A stretch of DNA of 64,000 bases from Diplosphaera chodatii (GCA_032358165.1 JAALGY010000033.1:3968001-4032000), one strand, 5' to 3'. Positions 23,088 through 35,476 are shown, counted from the stretch's first letter. A program made the numbers and translations. The notes: generated by a model not told the origin, from the letters alone.

Positions 23088-23476
23088 TTGCTTCTCTGTC
23101 AAGCCCAGCAGTCACCAGCCCAGTCTGCTCCTAGTCGCTGTTCTCATTGATGCTACAGGTAAAACCGCCAAGCAACTGGGTTTCTCTGGCCACGACCAAC
23201 AGTGGAAGCTGGGCAGTGACACCTGGCACGTGACTGCTCGGACAGGTCTTTCGCGTCTTCTCCTGCACTGGCTGATATGCTGCATATACTTGCATCATTG
23301 TGCATACAGTATCTGCATATGATGTGACACCTGCTCCATGGTCCCAGCCAGCGCGTTTTCAGGTGCCAATAGCCTTTGTTCTTGGGACAAGATGCCGTGA
23401 ATTGGATGCCCTGACCTTCCCTGGTTGATATCTGTGCAACATCAGTGAACACACTACGCAGCGCACAGCGGCCTAT
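23088..23476. promoter_or_regulatory. Compact divergent promoter, VSR / SWAP
   Basis: Only 389 bp separate the start codons of two divergent genes, so the promoters are adjacent or shared. GC is lower than in flanking exons. I see no unambiguous TATA box or palindromic operator. Confidence 0.55.
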
Positions 23477-26400
23477 ATGCCGCCTCGTGCCCGCAGCGCT
23501 AGCAAGCAGCGCAGCAGCGGACTGCAGCCAATCTTTGCAGGAGTTGACCGGCAGGCGCCCAGAGCGCAGCAATCCCGTTCGTCAGACGGCACATTGAGTC
23601 TGATCGGCGAGCAGTGTCGGCTGTTTGAGGACGACAGCGGCTTGGCAGCGGAGCTAGAGGCGGGCCAGCACCTGTTACCCTGCTTCGGGGATGAAGGCGT
23701 CACGGTTGACCGCTTTGATGCGCGGCTGCTCCTGCTCGCGGCGCCGGCAGCAACCGGCAGCCGGGCTGGAGCCCCCGAGCTGAACTCACAGGAAGAAGCC
23801 GAGCTCGATGCAGAGCGCTACCGAGACCTGCGGCGGCAAGGTAGCGAGTCCAGCGACAGTGACGCTGGTGACGCGCACCCGAGACCAGGTGTGATGGCAG
23901 AGCGCACCCGTGCCAAAGCTGTTGATGAATGTCGGCATCGCACCGCCGCGCACCACCTTGCGAACGACCTGGCTGCAGGCGGTGCAGCTATCCCTCACAA
24001 TTATGGCGGCAGTGACACTGCGTCGGCGGCCAGCTTCCAGCAGGTCGGGTATGACTACGGGGCACAGCAGCCGGAGCAGCATGAACGCAGCCGGTCCGCG
24101 GCGGCAGAGGCAAGCTCGGCGGCGGCGGCAGCAGAGCAGGGCGAACCATTCGTAGCGCCATCCTCAATCCCGCAGTCCCTGCAAACGAACCTGCCGGCGA
24201 CCATGCAGCAGCACAAGGTGGATACAGCGCTTGTTTGTTGCGTTTAACATCCACACACATCATGTTTCTGACACACACCTGCTACAGCAGTAGGCTGCTG
24301 CTCTGTGTCGCAACACCTACCATGAATCGAAGCTTCAGGTACAGGGTGGCACGGGTGTGCAAGAGCTGGCTTGCTGATGTATATATACCCCATTGGCCGG
24401 TGCATGTCACTGAACGCCCTCACAATGCTCTTTGCTTGCGGCAGGTGATTGCCCAGACGGCAGGCTTTGTGCGCGAGGCGGGCGGTCAGTCGGAGTTTCG
24501 CCTCGGGGTGGCGCAGGCCGGCAACCCCAACTTCGCCTTCCTGCGGCCGGACGACCGCCTGTTCCCCTACTACCGCTGGCTGCTGCAGACCAACCCGCAG
24601 GAGAGCGCAGCGGCACGCAGTGCTAGCCTGCAAGGTAGGCATTGGCTGCCGCCTGCATCTGCTTGGGCATCGACCATCACGACTCGCGGCTCCTTAAATC
24701 TGCAGCCTCTCTGCTGGTCCTGTACAGGCTGTGCCTGCATATGCTCCAACCAAAGACCTCCGCTGCTCCTGCCATGCTGGCACCCAGGCTATGACCACGT
24801 CAACGCAGGCTCCATAGCCGAACACTCGTAACATGAATAACATCTGCCTGCACAGGCCTTACAGGGCTGGACATGCTGGCGGAATCGTACGACACGGACC
24901 AAGCGTCCGACCCGCCGACACCCCGCGCCGTGCCGCACACACCGCAGGGCGCTGGCGGCTGCGACGCGCAGCCAAGCGCGACACAGAGCGACGGCGCGGC
25001 CGCGGGAACAGCCGACGCGGCCGGCGGCGCCCCTGCCGCAGCCGCCGCAGCAGCAGCTGCGGCAGCCGCGCCGGGCCCCACGGATGCGGAACCTCTGGAG
25101 CAAGCCGGCCAGCCGGCAGCGGGCGCCACCCCGCCGCAGCCAGCATCACCGCCGGCCGCCGCCCAGGCCATCATGGACAAGCTTGTCAACTTCGTGAAGG
25201 TAGGGCGCCTTCGGCAGCAGCCCCGTCATCCGAACCCTTCCTTCTCGCAACGAGTCTGCTGTGCCTGTATCCTGGTGAAGTCAGCAGTGCACCCAAGCCA
25301 CTTGCTGCTATCCCAAGGTCTGCCAGCCTACTAACCTGCAGCGGCTGGCTGCTCCACACCTGTCTCACCCGCCCGCCGCCACGCCTGCCGCCGCTGCCGC
25401 CGCCTGACAGATCGGCAAGGCCTGCCAGCCGGCAGCCTGCAAAGGGTCCCTGAGGAGGACGCCCCTGCGGTGACTCTGCGCCCTTGACCTGCATGACATG
25501 TGCCCTCACCCTCTGCATGCTGCATCTGCCGTCCACACACTTGCACGCCTGCTCCACTGCCTGCATGACTCATGAAACCCAGACGACTAAAACCCTTTGA
25601 CCTGCTGTTCCGCTTTCCTGCACATCATATCACGCCGGGCTTGGGGCCGAGCCTTGACTTGCGAGCAGCAGCTGCAGCAGGGGAGCAGCCCGTACGGAAG
25701 GCGATGTCAGGCGGGGCAAGCACTGACGTGTTTGCATGCGCTACTGCTGTGCAGGTCAAGGGCCTAGCGGTCGGCCTGGCGCTGCAGCGGCGGGAGGCGG
25801 CAAATCCGCGCTTCTCCTTCCTGCAGCCGGCAGACGCCCTGCACCCTGCCTGGCGGGCCGCCGCCGCTGGAGGCCTCGGCGCTGATATCGCCGCGCAGCT
25901 GCTGCCGGCAGCGGTGGCACATGAACCTGCAGCAGGCGCAGCAGGCGTCGCGCCCGCAGACCCAAGCCCCGCACAGCCAGGTGCAGTCGGGGAAAGAGCA
26001 AGTGCCGTTGGAGCCGAGGACCATCTGCCCCCAGCAGCAGGGTCGGTCGCCAACGCTCAGCCGCTGGAAGCAGGAAGCGACGGCAGCGGCAGTCATGCAG
26101 CCGCAGCCGCCGCCGCGTCTCCGGGGCTGGGAGCAATGCCTGCCCAGTATGCTGCGCCGCCACAGCCCCTAGTCCCGAGGAGGAATTAGCCCCGGTGGCG
26201 GCAGCAGCAACTGCGCCGGCGCCCTCCTCTGGAGCAGCAGCACCACCAGCTGCAGCGGCAGCCAAACCCGCAGCAGCCGCCAGGCCCGCTGTCATCCGTC
26301 CAAACCCGCAGCTGGCGCGGCGCATAGTGGGGCCGCTCCCGCAGCCCAAGCCCAAGGCGGCCGTGCCGGCCTCGGGCTACGCATCCGCCCTGGCCGGGTT

Positions 26401-28284
26401 TGGCGCCACAGACGTGCCGTCGGCGGACGCGGCGGTACCGCAGCAGGCCGCTGCCACCTCAGCGGCAGGAGCGGCAGGGACGCAGCACCCGGCAGCAGTC
26501 GCTGAGCCTGACAGGGCGGCTGGGTTGCCACCACCATGGCTGGCACATCGTGAGGCAGCAGGTGTGCACATCACCCCCCCGCTGACCAAGTTGCATACAG
26601 GGTGAAAGTTTTGTCTCTTGTTCGTGCCCAGCTTGGGCGCCACGGGGCTGTACTGTCGATGTTGGTATGTTGCCAGAACATGGCTGCAGCCGCAGAGGCT
26701 GACGTGCTGCATGTGATCCCTCCAGGCAGCGGCAGCGACAGCCCTGGGCCTACTGTCGAACCTGCGGCCCAGACGTCCGCAGACAAGCAGGCGGCTGCAA
26801 AGAAGGCCCGTCGTCTCAGGTGCGTGGGCTTTCCGCAGCCCTGTTGTCAGAACACTGCTCTTTCCAACGCAATCGAAACATCGTGGCAAGTTTCCGAAGG
26901 ACCGGGGCTGGCCTCCCGGCCTGGGCAATTGCACAGTGATTGGTGTTCAAACATCAGAACATCAGAGTGCCACAGAAGCGCGTGTCCCTGCTGCAGGGCT
27001 GCCCGCGAGGCGCTGGCCGCCAAGCAGCGTGCCGAGGCGGAGGAGCGGCGCGCAGCAGAGCTTGCTGCAGCCGAAGGTGACTGCTGAGAGCATCGTTCCG
27101 TCCGCATTTGGACGGCAGGAGGTTGGCGCGGTATCTGGACAAGTGCTGCCGCTCTGTGACTGGGTAGATTGTGTAGCGTCTGCTGCTGGCGCTCTAGCAC
27201 GACAGACGTGCAGTTCGACAGCCGCTATACGTTGTTCATGCAGCGGCGGCGCAGGCAGCAGCGGCAGCTGCGGAGGAGTGCAGGCGGCAGGCGGAAGCGG
27301 CGGCTGCCGAGGCGCGGCAGCGGCGGCGCATCTTCATGGGAGAGGTGCCTCCCGCCGCCAGCTGCAGCACTGTGTGTCCGGCGAACAGTGCAGCCAAAAA
27401 TTGTCTAGGGAGACGTCCAGACGTTCCCCCAAAACTCTGTGCAGAGCTCACTCCACACCGAGCGAGCAGCTGTAGTGACACTGACAAACCTATGATGCCA
27501 CCCTGCAGGAAGGGGAGGAGCCTGATGCTGCGGCGCAGCCCCCACTGCTTCGAAAACGGCTGACGTCCGAGGAGCTGTCGGCGCGCCTGCAGCCGACGTC
27601 CGCCATCAGCGGGCACAGCAGCGCTGGTGCTGTGACACCGGTCAGCGCCGCCAGTGGCGGCGCAGCGCCAGCACCTGACACCGCCGCTGGCAGCAGAGCA
27701 AACGGCGGTGATGGCGCAAGCGGCGGCAGAGGCATCTCAGAGCATCAGCTGGGCATGTCGGTGCGTCGTGACAGCAGAGTGCCAGTTTGTGTGGTTTCCT
27801 CCTCGTATGCGCATCCCTTCTGGCATGTTTGTCATGCTCCGTGACGGCTGTGGCGTCCAGTTGTTCGAAGGCTAAAAAGGCTGTCACTGTGCGACCTGCA
27901 CTGCAGGTGGGCAACATCATGGCCCGCCTGCGGGCAGCTCAGGCCGGCGAAGCTTCCGGGGCACTGCCTGATGCGCCGGAGCCCCAGGCTGCAGCGTCAG
28001 TCGACATTGGCACAGCAGTGCCCGCAACCCCTGCGAACGAGCGCCAACCCCCATTGGTTGCCAGCGGCGGCGACGGTGACGGCGGGAGCAGCAGCAGCGG
28101 CGACAGAGCCGGTAGCCGCCGTGGAAAGCAGCGGCACCGTTCTAAGGATGAGCGTAGCTCAGGGCACAAGAGGAAGGAGCCTGGCATCGATTTCCGGGAC
28201 CGTCCCAAGTCCTCTGGCAGCAAGCGGACCCAGCGGGACGGCAGCAGCAGCAAGAGCAGCAAACACAAGCGTTTCAAGCATTGA
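23477..28284 (+). CDS. SWAP: SWAP-family splicing regulator with two SURP modules
   Basis: Nuclear RNA-processing factor of the suppressor-of-white-apricot type. The ATG at 23477 opens MPPRARSASKQRSSGLQ. The N-terminal DRY/EERY-like region follows (RLFEDDSGLAAELEAG, FGDEGVTVDRFDARLLL). The first SURP module is near 24447-24600 (IAQTAGFVREAGGQSEFRL, NPNFAFLRPDDRLFPYYRW). The second is split by an intron: IMDKLVNFVK ends at 25199 and VKGLAVGLALQRREAANPRF resumes at 25756, with FSFLQPADALHPAW. A basic coiled segment near 27000-27320 (AKQRAEAEERRAAELAA, EARQRRRIFMGE) precedes a C-terminus rich in Ser, Lys and Arg (SSGSKRTQRDGSSSKSSKHK), a degenerate RS domain, with the stop at 28284. Drosophila su(wa) regulates splicing of its own introns; whether this gene does is unknown. 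A frame change between about 25980 and 26190 requires one more intron than I can place. Confidence 0.88.
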
Positions 28285-29544
28285 CCTGCGATGTGAGTTG
28301 TGCGATGGTCTGCTACTATCTCACATTGTGTTTCTGGAGCGAAAGTGCGAGGTTCTGCTGATTGTCAAACTTTTTCGGCTTGTGGGCAGCACTGCGAGGA
28401 AGCAACAACGTTGCCCGTACATGCCCGTCCGGCATCCCAGCCTGGCACCGCCATCAAAGATCATCCGAACGCTCGCAGTTTCAGCTGACAGGCTCATCGT
28501 GCGCTTGCTGTCGAGGATTTGCACGTTCTGGGGAGATCACCGCTTGCAACCTGGGGGTGTGCCGCTGCAGATGAAGCGTCAGAAACTGCTTACATGCAGG
28601 TGATGCAGACGCTTTGTTGGTTGATACGTAGGCTGCACATGCTACCAGTCAGCGAAACACATGTGATGTCATGCTGTGCTGTTGCTGGAACCCAGCGCAG
28701 TCTGCACTCACTCTAGCGACTGTTGATCCCCCGGCTGATGCGAGTCATGCCTGTAGGCAGGGCGCGCTGTGTCACACGCAGCCATCTAGCAGCTTGAACT
28801 TCGGGCTGGAAGCACAGATCTCGAAGAGCACCGCGCCTTGCAGCACAGCAGCTGCTCTTCGTAAACAGCAGCCCCCAGCTCAAGGTGCATGGGGGCGCAA
28901 GACACTGGTGCATGTATACTGCTGCAACGAGCTGCCGGTGCAGAGGCCTTCGTGGCGCACGTCAGTTGATGCGCGAACCAATGTACGTCCACTATAAGAT
29001 CTATGCATGCGGTGTTGTGACACTGCAGGCCTGGGGCAACCTTTGCTCAGCGGTGGTCTTTGAGGGAAGTGGGCAGAGGTACGGGATGCCTGCAGAAGGC
29101 GACACTCGTGGTCCTGAAATGGTGAGACATTGGAGCTAGTGAATGGCTCAGTGCCCACTCCACCAAGACACTTTTATGTAGCGGGCTATGTGCCGGCCGC
29201 TGCCCATGCCCTCTACCTGAGGTTGCGGCCGCTTGACATGATCGTGTCACACGGTGCAGAAACGGTGACTAGCCCCACCACTATCCCCACCAGCAGCTGC
29301 ATCAAGGGAGCTGATGTCCCCAGCGGCGCCGCCAATGGAGTTCACTATGGCTGATGCGGTGATGGGCGATCGCCAGGCCGCGCTGACCAAGCTCACCCCT
29401 GGTGCCCGATTTTGGTCCATTTGTTGTAACAATAATTGTTGTATTCATATTATGTGCTGGTACTCTGCAGCCTGCCCAGCCTGAGTCTGGCAAGCTGTGC
29501 ATGCATACTCTGTGCGCCAGGAAGCAGCAGGAGCTGCAACGCCG
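28285..29544. other. SWAP 3' flank and unresolved 5' part of the HIRAN gene
   Basis: About 1.26 kb with no clean reading frame. The first part should be the SWAP 3'UTR. Frames near 28799-28882 (ending in KQQPPAQ before a donor) and 29029-29080 could be 5' exons of the following HIRAN gene, but phase and composition do not decide. Confidence 0.35.
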
Positions 29545-30989
29545 TGCAGTTTCAGTAGCAATTGCAGTCCACGGCTGGAGTCGAGTGTGCACTGGCACTG
29601 CAGGTCAGGCGCTGATGCTGGTGCGGCAGCCGCACAACCATTCGGACCCAGACGCTGTGCTGGTGTGCACGCTGCAAGGCGAGGAGCTTGGGTGTGTGCC
29701 GCAGGGGGGTACATCGCACTTTGTGCAGCCAGTCAGCTTTGGGCGTGTCAGCAGCATCAACCGGGAGTCGCCCAACACTGCCCTTGGCATGAAGGTGATG
29801 AGCAGCAGTGCACACTGCTGCACAGGTATATCATTCAGGCAGCTGCAGACTCTGCTTTGCAGCTCTGCAATCCATAGAACAGTTCATGGGGCAGCACATC
29901 CGCCATGTGATCCGTTCGCTGCATCCAGCCACATCGCTTGCTGGCTGCAGTTCACAGCACAGCCGTCTCAGCACGCGCTGACGGTGGACGCGCTGCCGAA
30001 GCAGCTGCTGCAGCGGCACCACCACCTCAGCCTGCGGCGCCTGCTGCCGCGGCACGACTGGCGCCGGCTGTCAAGGGCGGCGCTCCAGAGGAGTGGCAGC
30101 GGGTGCGAACGGACGGTGCCCTGCCGTCCGTCAGCGGGTTCCGACACCGCGCACAACCCGCCACCGCATGACCAGCTTGCTGCTGGAGCGCAGGTGCGAG
30201 GCGTCGGGCGCCGCTGGCAGCGACAGCAGGCTCGCGGCGGTCGCCCGCTGGCACGTCGACAGCGTCAATATGGTGCGCAGCTGACATTCTGAACGCGACA
30301 CATGTCGCACTTGACACGAGGCACATAGCTTGGCATGCCCATGGCTTGCTTTGGCAGATGCAGACCGGCACTGACATCAGGCCAGCCTCTGCCGGCCAGT
30401 GTCGTGCCTGATACATGTACCCAGACCCTGCAGAGGGTGGAGCTGCAAGGCGTCGAGGTGCTGGCGCCCGAGCTGAAGGCCGCCAAGCAGATGGTCACGC
30501 ACATCCGGATGACGGACGCGGGCGCTGCATCAGCCACCCTGCAGCGCATCAACGGGTGCGCTGTCTGGCGGTGCTGCTGGCAGCACCACGCTGCCAGCGC
30601 ATCATCACTACAGCGGCGCAGGGCGTGTGGTCACTCTGACATGTGCACACGGGGCGCATGTGTCGTCAACACGTGCATGATGAAACCGCCTCAGTGAGGT
30701 CCTTTGCGGAGTGCAACGCAGCTGGACACAGTCTGAGGCCACAGCCTACTTCCTGCACCAGCTGCGGCTGCAGCGGGAGCGCTCTGCCATCGACGGCTGG
30801 ACGGTCGACGCCAGCTGGCTGCAGCTGCAGGGTGTGGCGGTGCCGCCAGCGCTGGCCGCCGCTGCTGTTGCCGAGCCGCCAGCCTCGGAGTCATCTGGCT
30901 CGTCATCCTCGGATTCGGACAGCTCAGACGACGGTCAGCAGCGGCGGGTGGCGAGGTGCGGAACAGTTCGGCATGGGTTGTGGGGATAA
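29545..30989 (+). CDS. HIRAN-domain protein (5' end unresolved)
   Basis: The exon ending at 29795 encodes a good HIRAN module: AVHGWSRVCTGTAGQALMLV, RQPHNHSDPDAVLV, then LQGEELGCVPQG. HIRAN domains bind single-stranded or stalled DNA ends (they can recognise the 3'-OH), best known fused to HLTF/Rad5 helicases, and also occur alone. The next exon (from about 29946) has nearly pure GC3 in the frame LTVDALPKQLLQRHHHLSLR. Further exons near 30180-30270 (LAAVARWHVDSVN), 30424-30554 (LQRVELQGVEVLAPELKAAK) and about 30735-30989 follow. The C-terminus is acidic and Ser-rich (SESSGSSSSDSDSSDDGQQ). No helicase, RING or nuclease motif is visible, so this looks like a stand-alone HIRAN protein. Exact start and some junctions are unsettled. 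Confidence 0.6.
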
Positions 30990-31600
30990 GCTGCGGCGGC
31001 TGCGAAGTGCTGGGCTCGCAACACTCTCTGAAACGCTGTGATAGCTGGAGAAGTCATCTTGAAGTAGAATGTCTGACAGTGTTGATACAAGATACCTCTA
31101 TGAAGTCTGCCACGCGACGTGCCTGCTGGCACTTCAGGTTTCAGCTCTCTAAAAGTTCGTCTTCGGAAAACACTGCAGCATCTGCTGACTTCATATCAAG
31201 ATCCATGTCAGCAGTACAGTTTGCTGCACGGGCACAGGGCCACCCTGCTTGTAACGCAGAGCAAGCGATGCGGACGACACACCAAATTCCAATGTGACAT
31301 GCAACATCTGCGACCTGTCCTACGCTGGCACGCAACAGTATACCTTGCCGCGTACATGTTCCAAGTGATGCAGAGGTCCCAGTGCTGTGCCTCGACACTA
31401 GTTTACGTACCATAGGATCACAAGCCGGACAGCATTCACCCAAACAATCCGACGCCAGGAAGAATTCAAACTTACTACAGAGTCGCGCGAACTATATACG
31501 GTACAGCACTGGGATACAACTAGGACTGCAGTGGTGCAAGCGCCAGCATGCGGCAAATCATGCTGGCGTTGCATATGAGCACAGCCGCAACAGGCCGCTG
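30990..31600. other. Intergenic spacer
   Basis: About 610 bp of relatively AT-rich sequence between two plus-strand genes. It should carry the HIRAN-gene 3'UTR and the GDPD promoter. An AT-rich CTATATA-like element near 31490 lies about 110 nt before the GDPD start; its role is only a guess. Confidence 0.4.
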
Positions 31601-34600
31601 ATGGCGTGGATGCGCGCATCGGCGTCAGGGGCTGCGGTGCTTGCTGCTGTGCTCGTGTGGTGCGGGCGCGTGGCTGCGGTTCACAGCCGCATGCGGCCCC
31701 TGCTGATTGCGCACAGGTGGGAGCCCTTTGCGGTTCACAGCCGCCCAGCAGCAGCAGTGCATAGGTCTGCCAGTCGCCTGCACGCGCTGTGACGGTCGGC
31801 CCTCCAACCTGCAGTCGTCAACCTGTGTGGCGGTACGCACAGCAGCAATTGCAAAGGGGGTTATGTATGACGCTTTCAACCTTCCGTTCGTGGCACACCT
31901 CTCCCCAGGGGCTCCCCTTGCGAGCTGCCTGAGGAGACCCTGGAGGGCTATCGGGCGGCGCTGGACCATGGCGTGGACTTCATTGAGCTTGACGCGGTGC
32001 GGCACCATCAGCAATGGCACACAGCCATCTGGATCTGCATCGCTGCTACCCGTGCATGGTAAGAGGCCTTGATGTGGAGCGTCCGGCGCCTGATGCAGCG
32101 CAGCTGTGCGATCGATGCAGGTGGCCACGAAGGATGGGCACCTGGTGTGCCGCCACGGGCCCACCCTGGATGACAGCACCGACGTGCTGCAGCACCCCGC
32201 ATTCGCCAGGCGTCGCCGCAGCCAGGTAGGGTTGAGGGTTTTGTACGGCTTTCTCTGAGCGCAAGTACATGCAATGTTCAGCATTGTGCAGCGCATGTCT
32301 GCCAGCAGCAGGGGCACGACGCAGCCGGCCGCTGCCGCTTTCAACAAGAACTACGGCCAAGTCCTGCGACGCCTCAACCCGCCAGGTGCTGCCGGGCGGG
32401 CGCAACGTCACGGGCTGCTTCACCTCGGACTTCACGCTGGCGGAGGTGGGGCGGCTGCGCGCGCGGCAGGCGCTGGCGTTCAGGAGCCACGAGCACGACG
32501 GCAAGTACCGGTGCGGACGGTTCTCAAGCACCAAGAGGGACAGTTGAACCGTCAGCATCTCTCGCAGCACCATGCTAACAAAGACCGCGTTCGGCACACG
32601 GTGATAGGCTGCACATGGCAGCCGTGTGCATCCCAGTCGACCTAAGAACAGTCTGATCACCGTCTGCGGCACAGGCGCTGTGAATCATGAGCACCACTTC
32701 AGAGCACTTCGCTTCCGGCACACTGAGCTCAGGGTTTACCCACAAATGGCAGGATTCCGACGCTGGCGGAGGTCCTGCGCCTCATCAGCGAGCGGGCGGC
32801 GGCGGGGCTCAGCGGCGGCGCCTACCTGGAGACGAAGGAGCCCGCCTTTCACGACGCTAAAGGGCTCTCGCTGGAGGCGCCCGTGGTTGCAGCGCTCATG
32901 GCAGCCGGGCTGACGGGGCAGCTGCTGGCGCGGCGCATCGTGCTGCAGTCCTTCGAGGAGCAGGTAGGCGTCCCTGTTGAATCAAGGCAGCAAGCGTGTT
33001 GTGGCAGGGCATGCCACAGATGCGACCTGAACGACGACTTGGCTTTAGCAGAAGGGATGCTGCTGAGGTGGGTTGCCCGCCATGTGTGTGTCGCCTGCCT
33101 CCCGTCTTGATGCACGTGAAGCACTTCATGTGCCGGGACACGCCCGGATGCCATGCCCCGCAGTCGCTGCGGAAGCTGCATGCGGAGCTGCGGCGCATGG
33201 GCGCGGTGGGTGCGGAAGCTGCTCCGCCGCTGACGTGGCTGTTTGACTGCGGCGGCGCCCCCACCGACGCGCAGCTGGACGCCTTTGCGGCCTACGGCCA
33301 GGGCATCGCCCCTGAGAAGGTGTGTATGCTGACCGTTCTCAGCAGGGTGCTGTCTATCCCCAGGCATGTTGATTGTTCTTGGCAAACACGCTCAATTTAC
33401 ACGTCCAAGCTGCAGATGTTCAGTTGTAAGCAATCTTCATGTTCCTGCACTGCCGAGGGGGCTGCTGCACAGTGTGTGTACTCTGTGGACGATCCCAGCT
33501 GCAAGTTCCGTCCCCAATGGCGCCCGCGCAAGACTTTCGCAGCTGAGTCATGAGGAGCATTCGCCACAGGGCATGCTGGAGGGGCTGCGACCAGCAGCAG
33601 CCTGCGGCAAGCCGCCTGCAGACAGCTGCAGCGCCGCCGGCCCCCACTGTGCGGGGGCCATGGCGGTGCCGCCCGGCAGCAACGGCAGCAATGCAGCAGC
33701 TTCAGAGCTGGTGAGGCGAGCGGCGGCGCGGGGGCTGTACGTCCACCCCTGGACAGTTCGGCAGGAGGTGTGAGTCCTGCTTGCCTGTCCTTCCAGTCCG
33801 CCCTCTTTTTCGACTGTCTGTTCCGCCGACCCTCTTTAATCTTCCACCCAACGCTTGCGCTCCGAGCATGTGGCGGGCATCAGGGTGCACTGATCCGGGC
33901 ATCCCCAAGCGCGCCCCTGCTGACATGCAGCCCCTGCCTTCCTGCAGAAGCAGTTCCTGCCGCGCGAGCTGACGGACGCCGCTGCAGAGCTGGACTACCT
34001 GGCGGGTCCGGCGGGCGTCGGGGTGCAGGGCGTCATCCTGGACTGCCCCGCCGTCGGCGCCGCCTGGCTGCGATCCCACCACTGGTGTGCGAATCTCAGA
34101 ATCAGCAGGGGTCAGGGGCGCATAGTGTTGTTTCAAGTCAGCATCAGGATGCACGGGCTATAGGAACCATGTCCTGCAGTGAACAGCAGATGACATGCAG
34201 TGTGCTAGTTTGACTGGCTGTTCTTCTCCCGCTGTGCATCACAGACCCAGGAATGGCCGTGTGCTTGCAGGGAGGGCACTGTTCCCATGCTGCAGGCGGC
34301 AGCGGGGGCAGTGGGGGCCGCCACAGGACAGACAGCCGGCAGTGATAACAGCAGCCGCAGCCGGTTCGGGCTGCCAGGGTGGCACGCCGCGCTCGCGGCT
34401 GCCCTTGCAGCCTGCCTGCTGACAGCTGCAGGCGCCCTTGCGGTCTGGCTGTGGCTGCGGCGGCGGCACAGCGCCAAGCGGTAGGTCTCGGCACTGCTCT
34501 GTCCTTGTGTCACATGTGTCATTGCACAGCACACTCTGATCTCACCAGTGCTGCGATGCATGCAATCAGCAACAACCCTGATCTGCAGTGCCTGTGGACC

Positions 34601-34716
34601 GCAGGTACGATGTGTTTCCGGACATCGTGCCGGCGGCTGATTACGCCGATTTTGGACGCCAACAGCTCAGCGGCGTGCATGTGCCACCCAGCCCCATGCT
34701 GCGCTCAGGTGCCTGA
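31601..34716 (+). CDS. GDPD: Glycerophosphodiester phosphodiesterase with membrane anchor
   Basis: Hydrolyses glycerophosphodiesters (from phospholipid deacylation) to glycerol-3-phosphate and an alcohol. Ten exons fit in phase: 31601-31716, 31909-31996, 32121-32225, 32386-32510, 32753-32963, 33164-33319, 33570-33767, 33948-34084, 34271-34480 and 34605-34716. The N-terminus is a signal peptide or anchor (MAWMRASASGAAVLAAVLVW). The catalytic pattern is complete: the first His in LLIAHRGSPCELPEETLEGY, the E-x-D in FIELDA, and the second His in TKDGHLVCRHGP. Later GDPD blocks are FTSDFTLAEV, IPTLAEVLRLI, GGAYLETKEP and ARGLYVHPWTVRQE. A hydrophobic helix near 34380-34450 (AALAALAACLLTAAGALAVW-like) is followed by a short basic and then acidic tail, which suggests a lumenal or extracellular enzyme anchored at its C-terminus. 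Such enzymes help recycle phosphate from lipids. Confidence 0.92.
31731..31759 (+). repeat. Decayed copy of GDPD exon-1 end inside intron 1
   Basis: The 15-mer GCGGTTCACAGCCGC from the end of exon 1 (31676-31690) recurs 55 bp downstream inside intron 1. After a diverged stretch the copy closes in ATAGGTCTG, echoing the real exon end ACAGGTGGG. Confidence 0.65.
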
Positions 34717-35476
34717 CACACTCATCTCATGTGTGTCAGAGTGAACAATGTGTGTTTGATTGTCTCCCACCAAAGCTGTTGAAGGATGGCTACCCTTCAT
34801 CACCAGTGTAAGACCTCACATAGAATGCTATGCGTTTGCAGGGTCCCTGCAGCTGACAGCGCTGCCGCCAGAGTCCCCGTTCAGCCTGGCGCACGACATG
34901 TGGAATCCTGCTAGTGGCGCTGGCACGGAACGCGACGCGCTGGTGTATGCCATGCGCAGCTGAGCTGGGCTGCGGTGCATGTTGCACGAGTGTGACGTAT
35001 GTGGTGGTGAGTGTACAATATGGACTCTACGGGGCGATTCCACCTGACCAGGCAGCAAAGTACCCGAGCATCCCTGTTGTCTGCTCAGTTGGGAGGCATG
35101 TGTACGAGTGTCATGGTTTTCTGGCCTCAAGAACTGCTCCGAAAGCTGCTGAAGTGAAGAACTGCATGTCCTAAGGACTGCATGTCCTGCTAAGGCTGAA
35201 CAATGCCAGCTGCAGAGTGGCCGACAGGGTATAAAGGGTAGGGCGGTGCACTTGCATGATAACGCTGCACCCAGCGCTGTTCGACTTGCCGTGCTGTTTG
35301 CTTGACCACACCGATCAGTACCCAAACACCCTCTGCAGACAATACCACTCGTCAGCCTCAGCACCACAACAAGGCGTGAACACGGCGCGGCACAAGACCG
35401 CTTCTCACATGCTTCGCCATCACATCTCGGGTAGGAGCATCCAGCAGTTACAGTCCAGCAACGTATAGATTGATAA
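34717..35476. other. Convergent intergenic region, GDPD / CHLI 3' ends
   Basis: 760 bp between two stop codons of converging genes. A short direct repeat (ACTGCATGTCCT) occurs at about 35161-35188. Nothing else recognisable. Confidence 0.45.

Noticed and set aside
22896..23102. VSR start at 23102
   Set aside because: The codon there is TTG, not ATG. The ATG at 23087 gives an ideal signal peptide.
29938..30171. Ala/Pro-rich frame as the HIRAN-gene exon
   Set aside because: The overlapping frame LTVDALPKQLL has almost all G or C at third positions and fits phase 0 after the HIRAN exon; the Ala/Pro frame does not.
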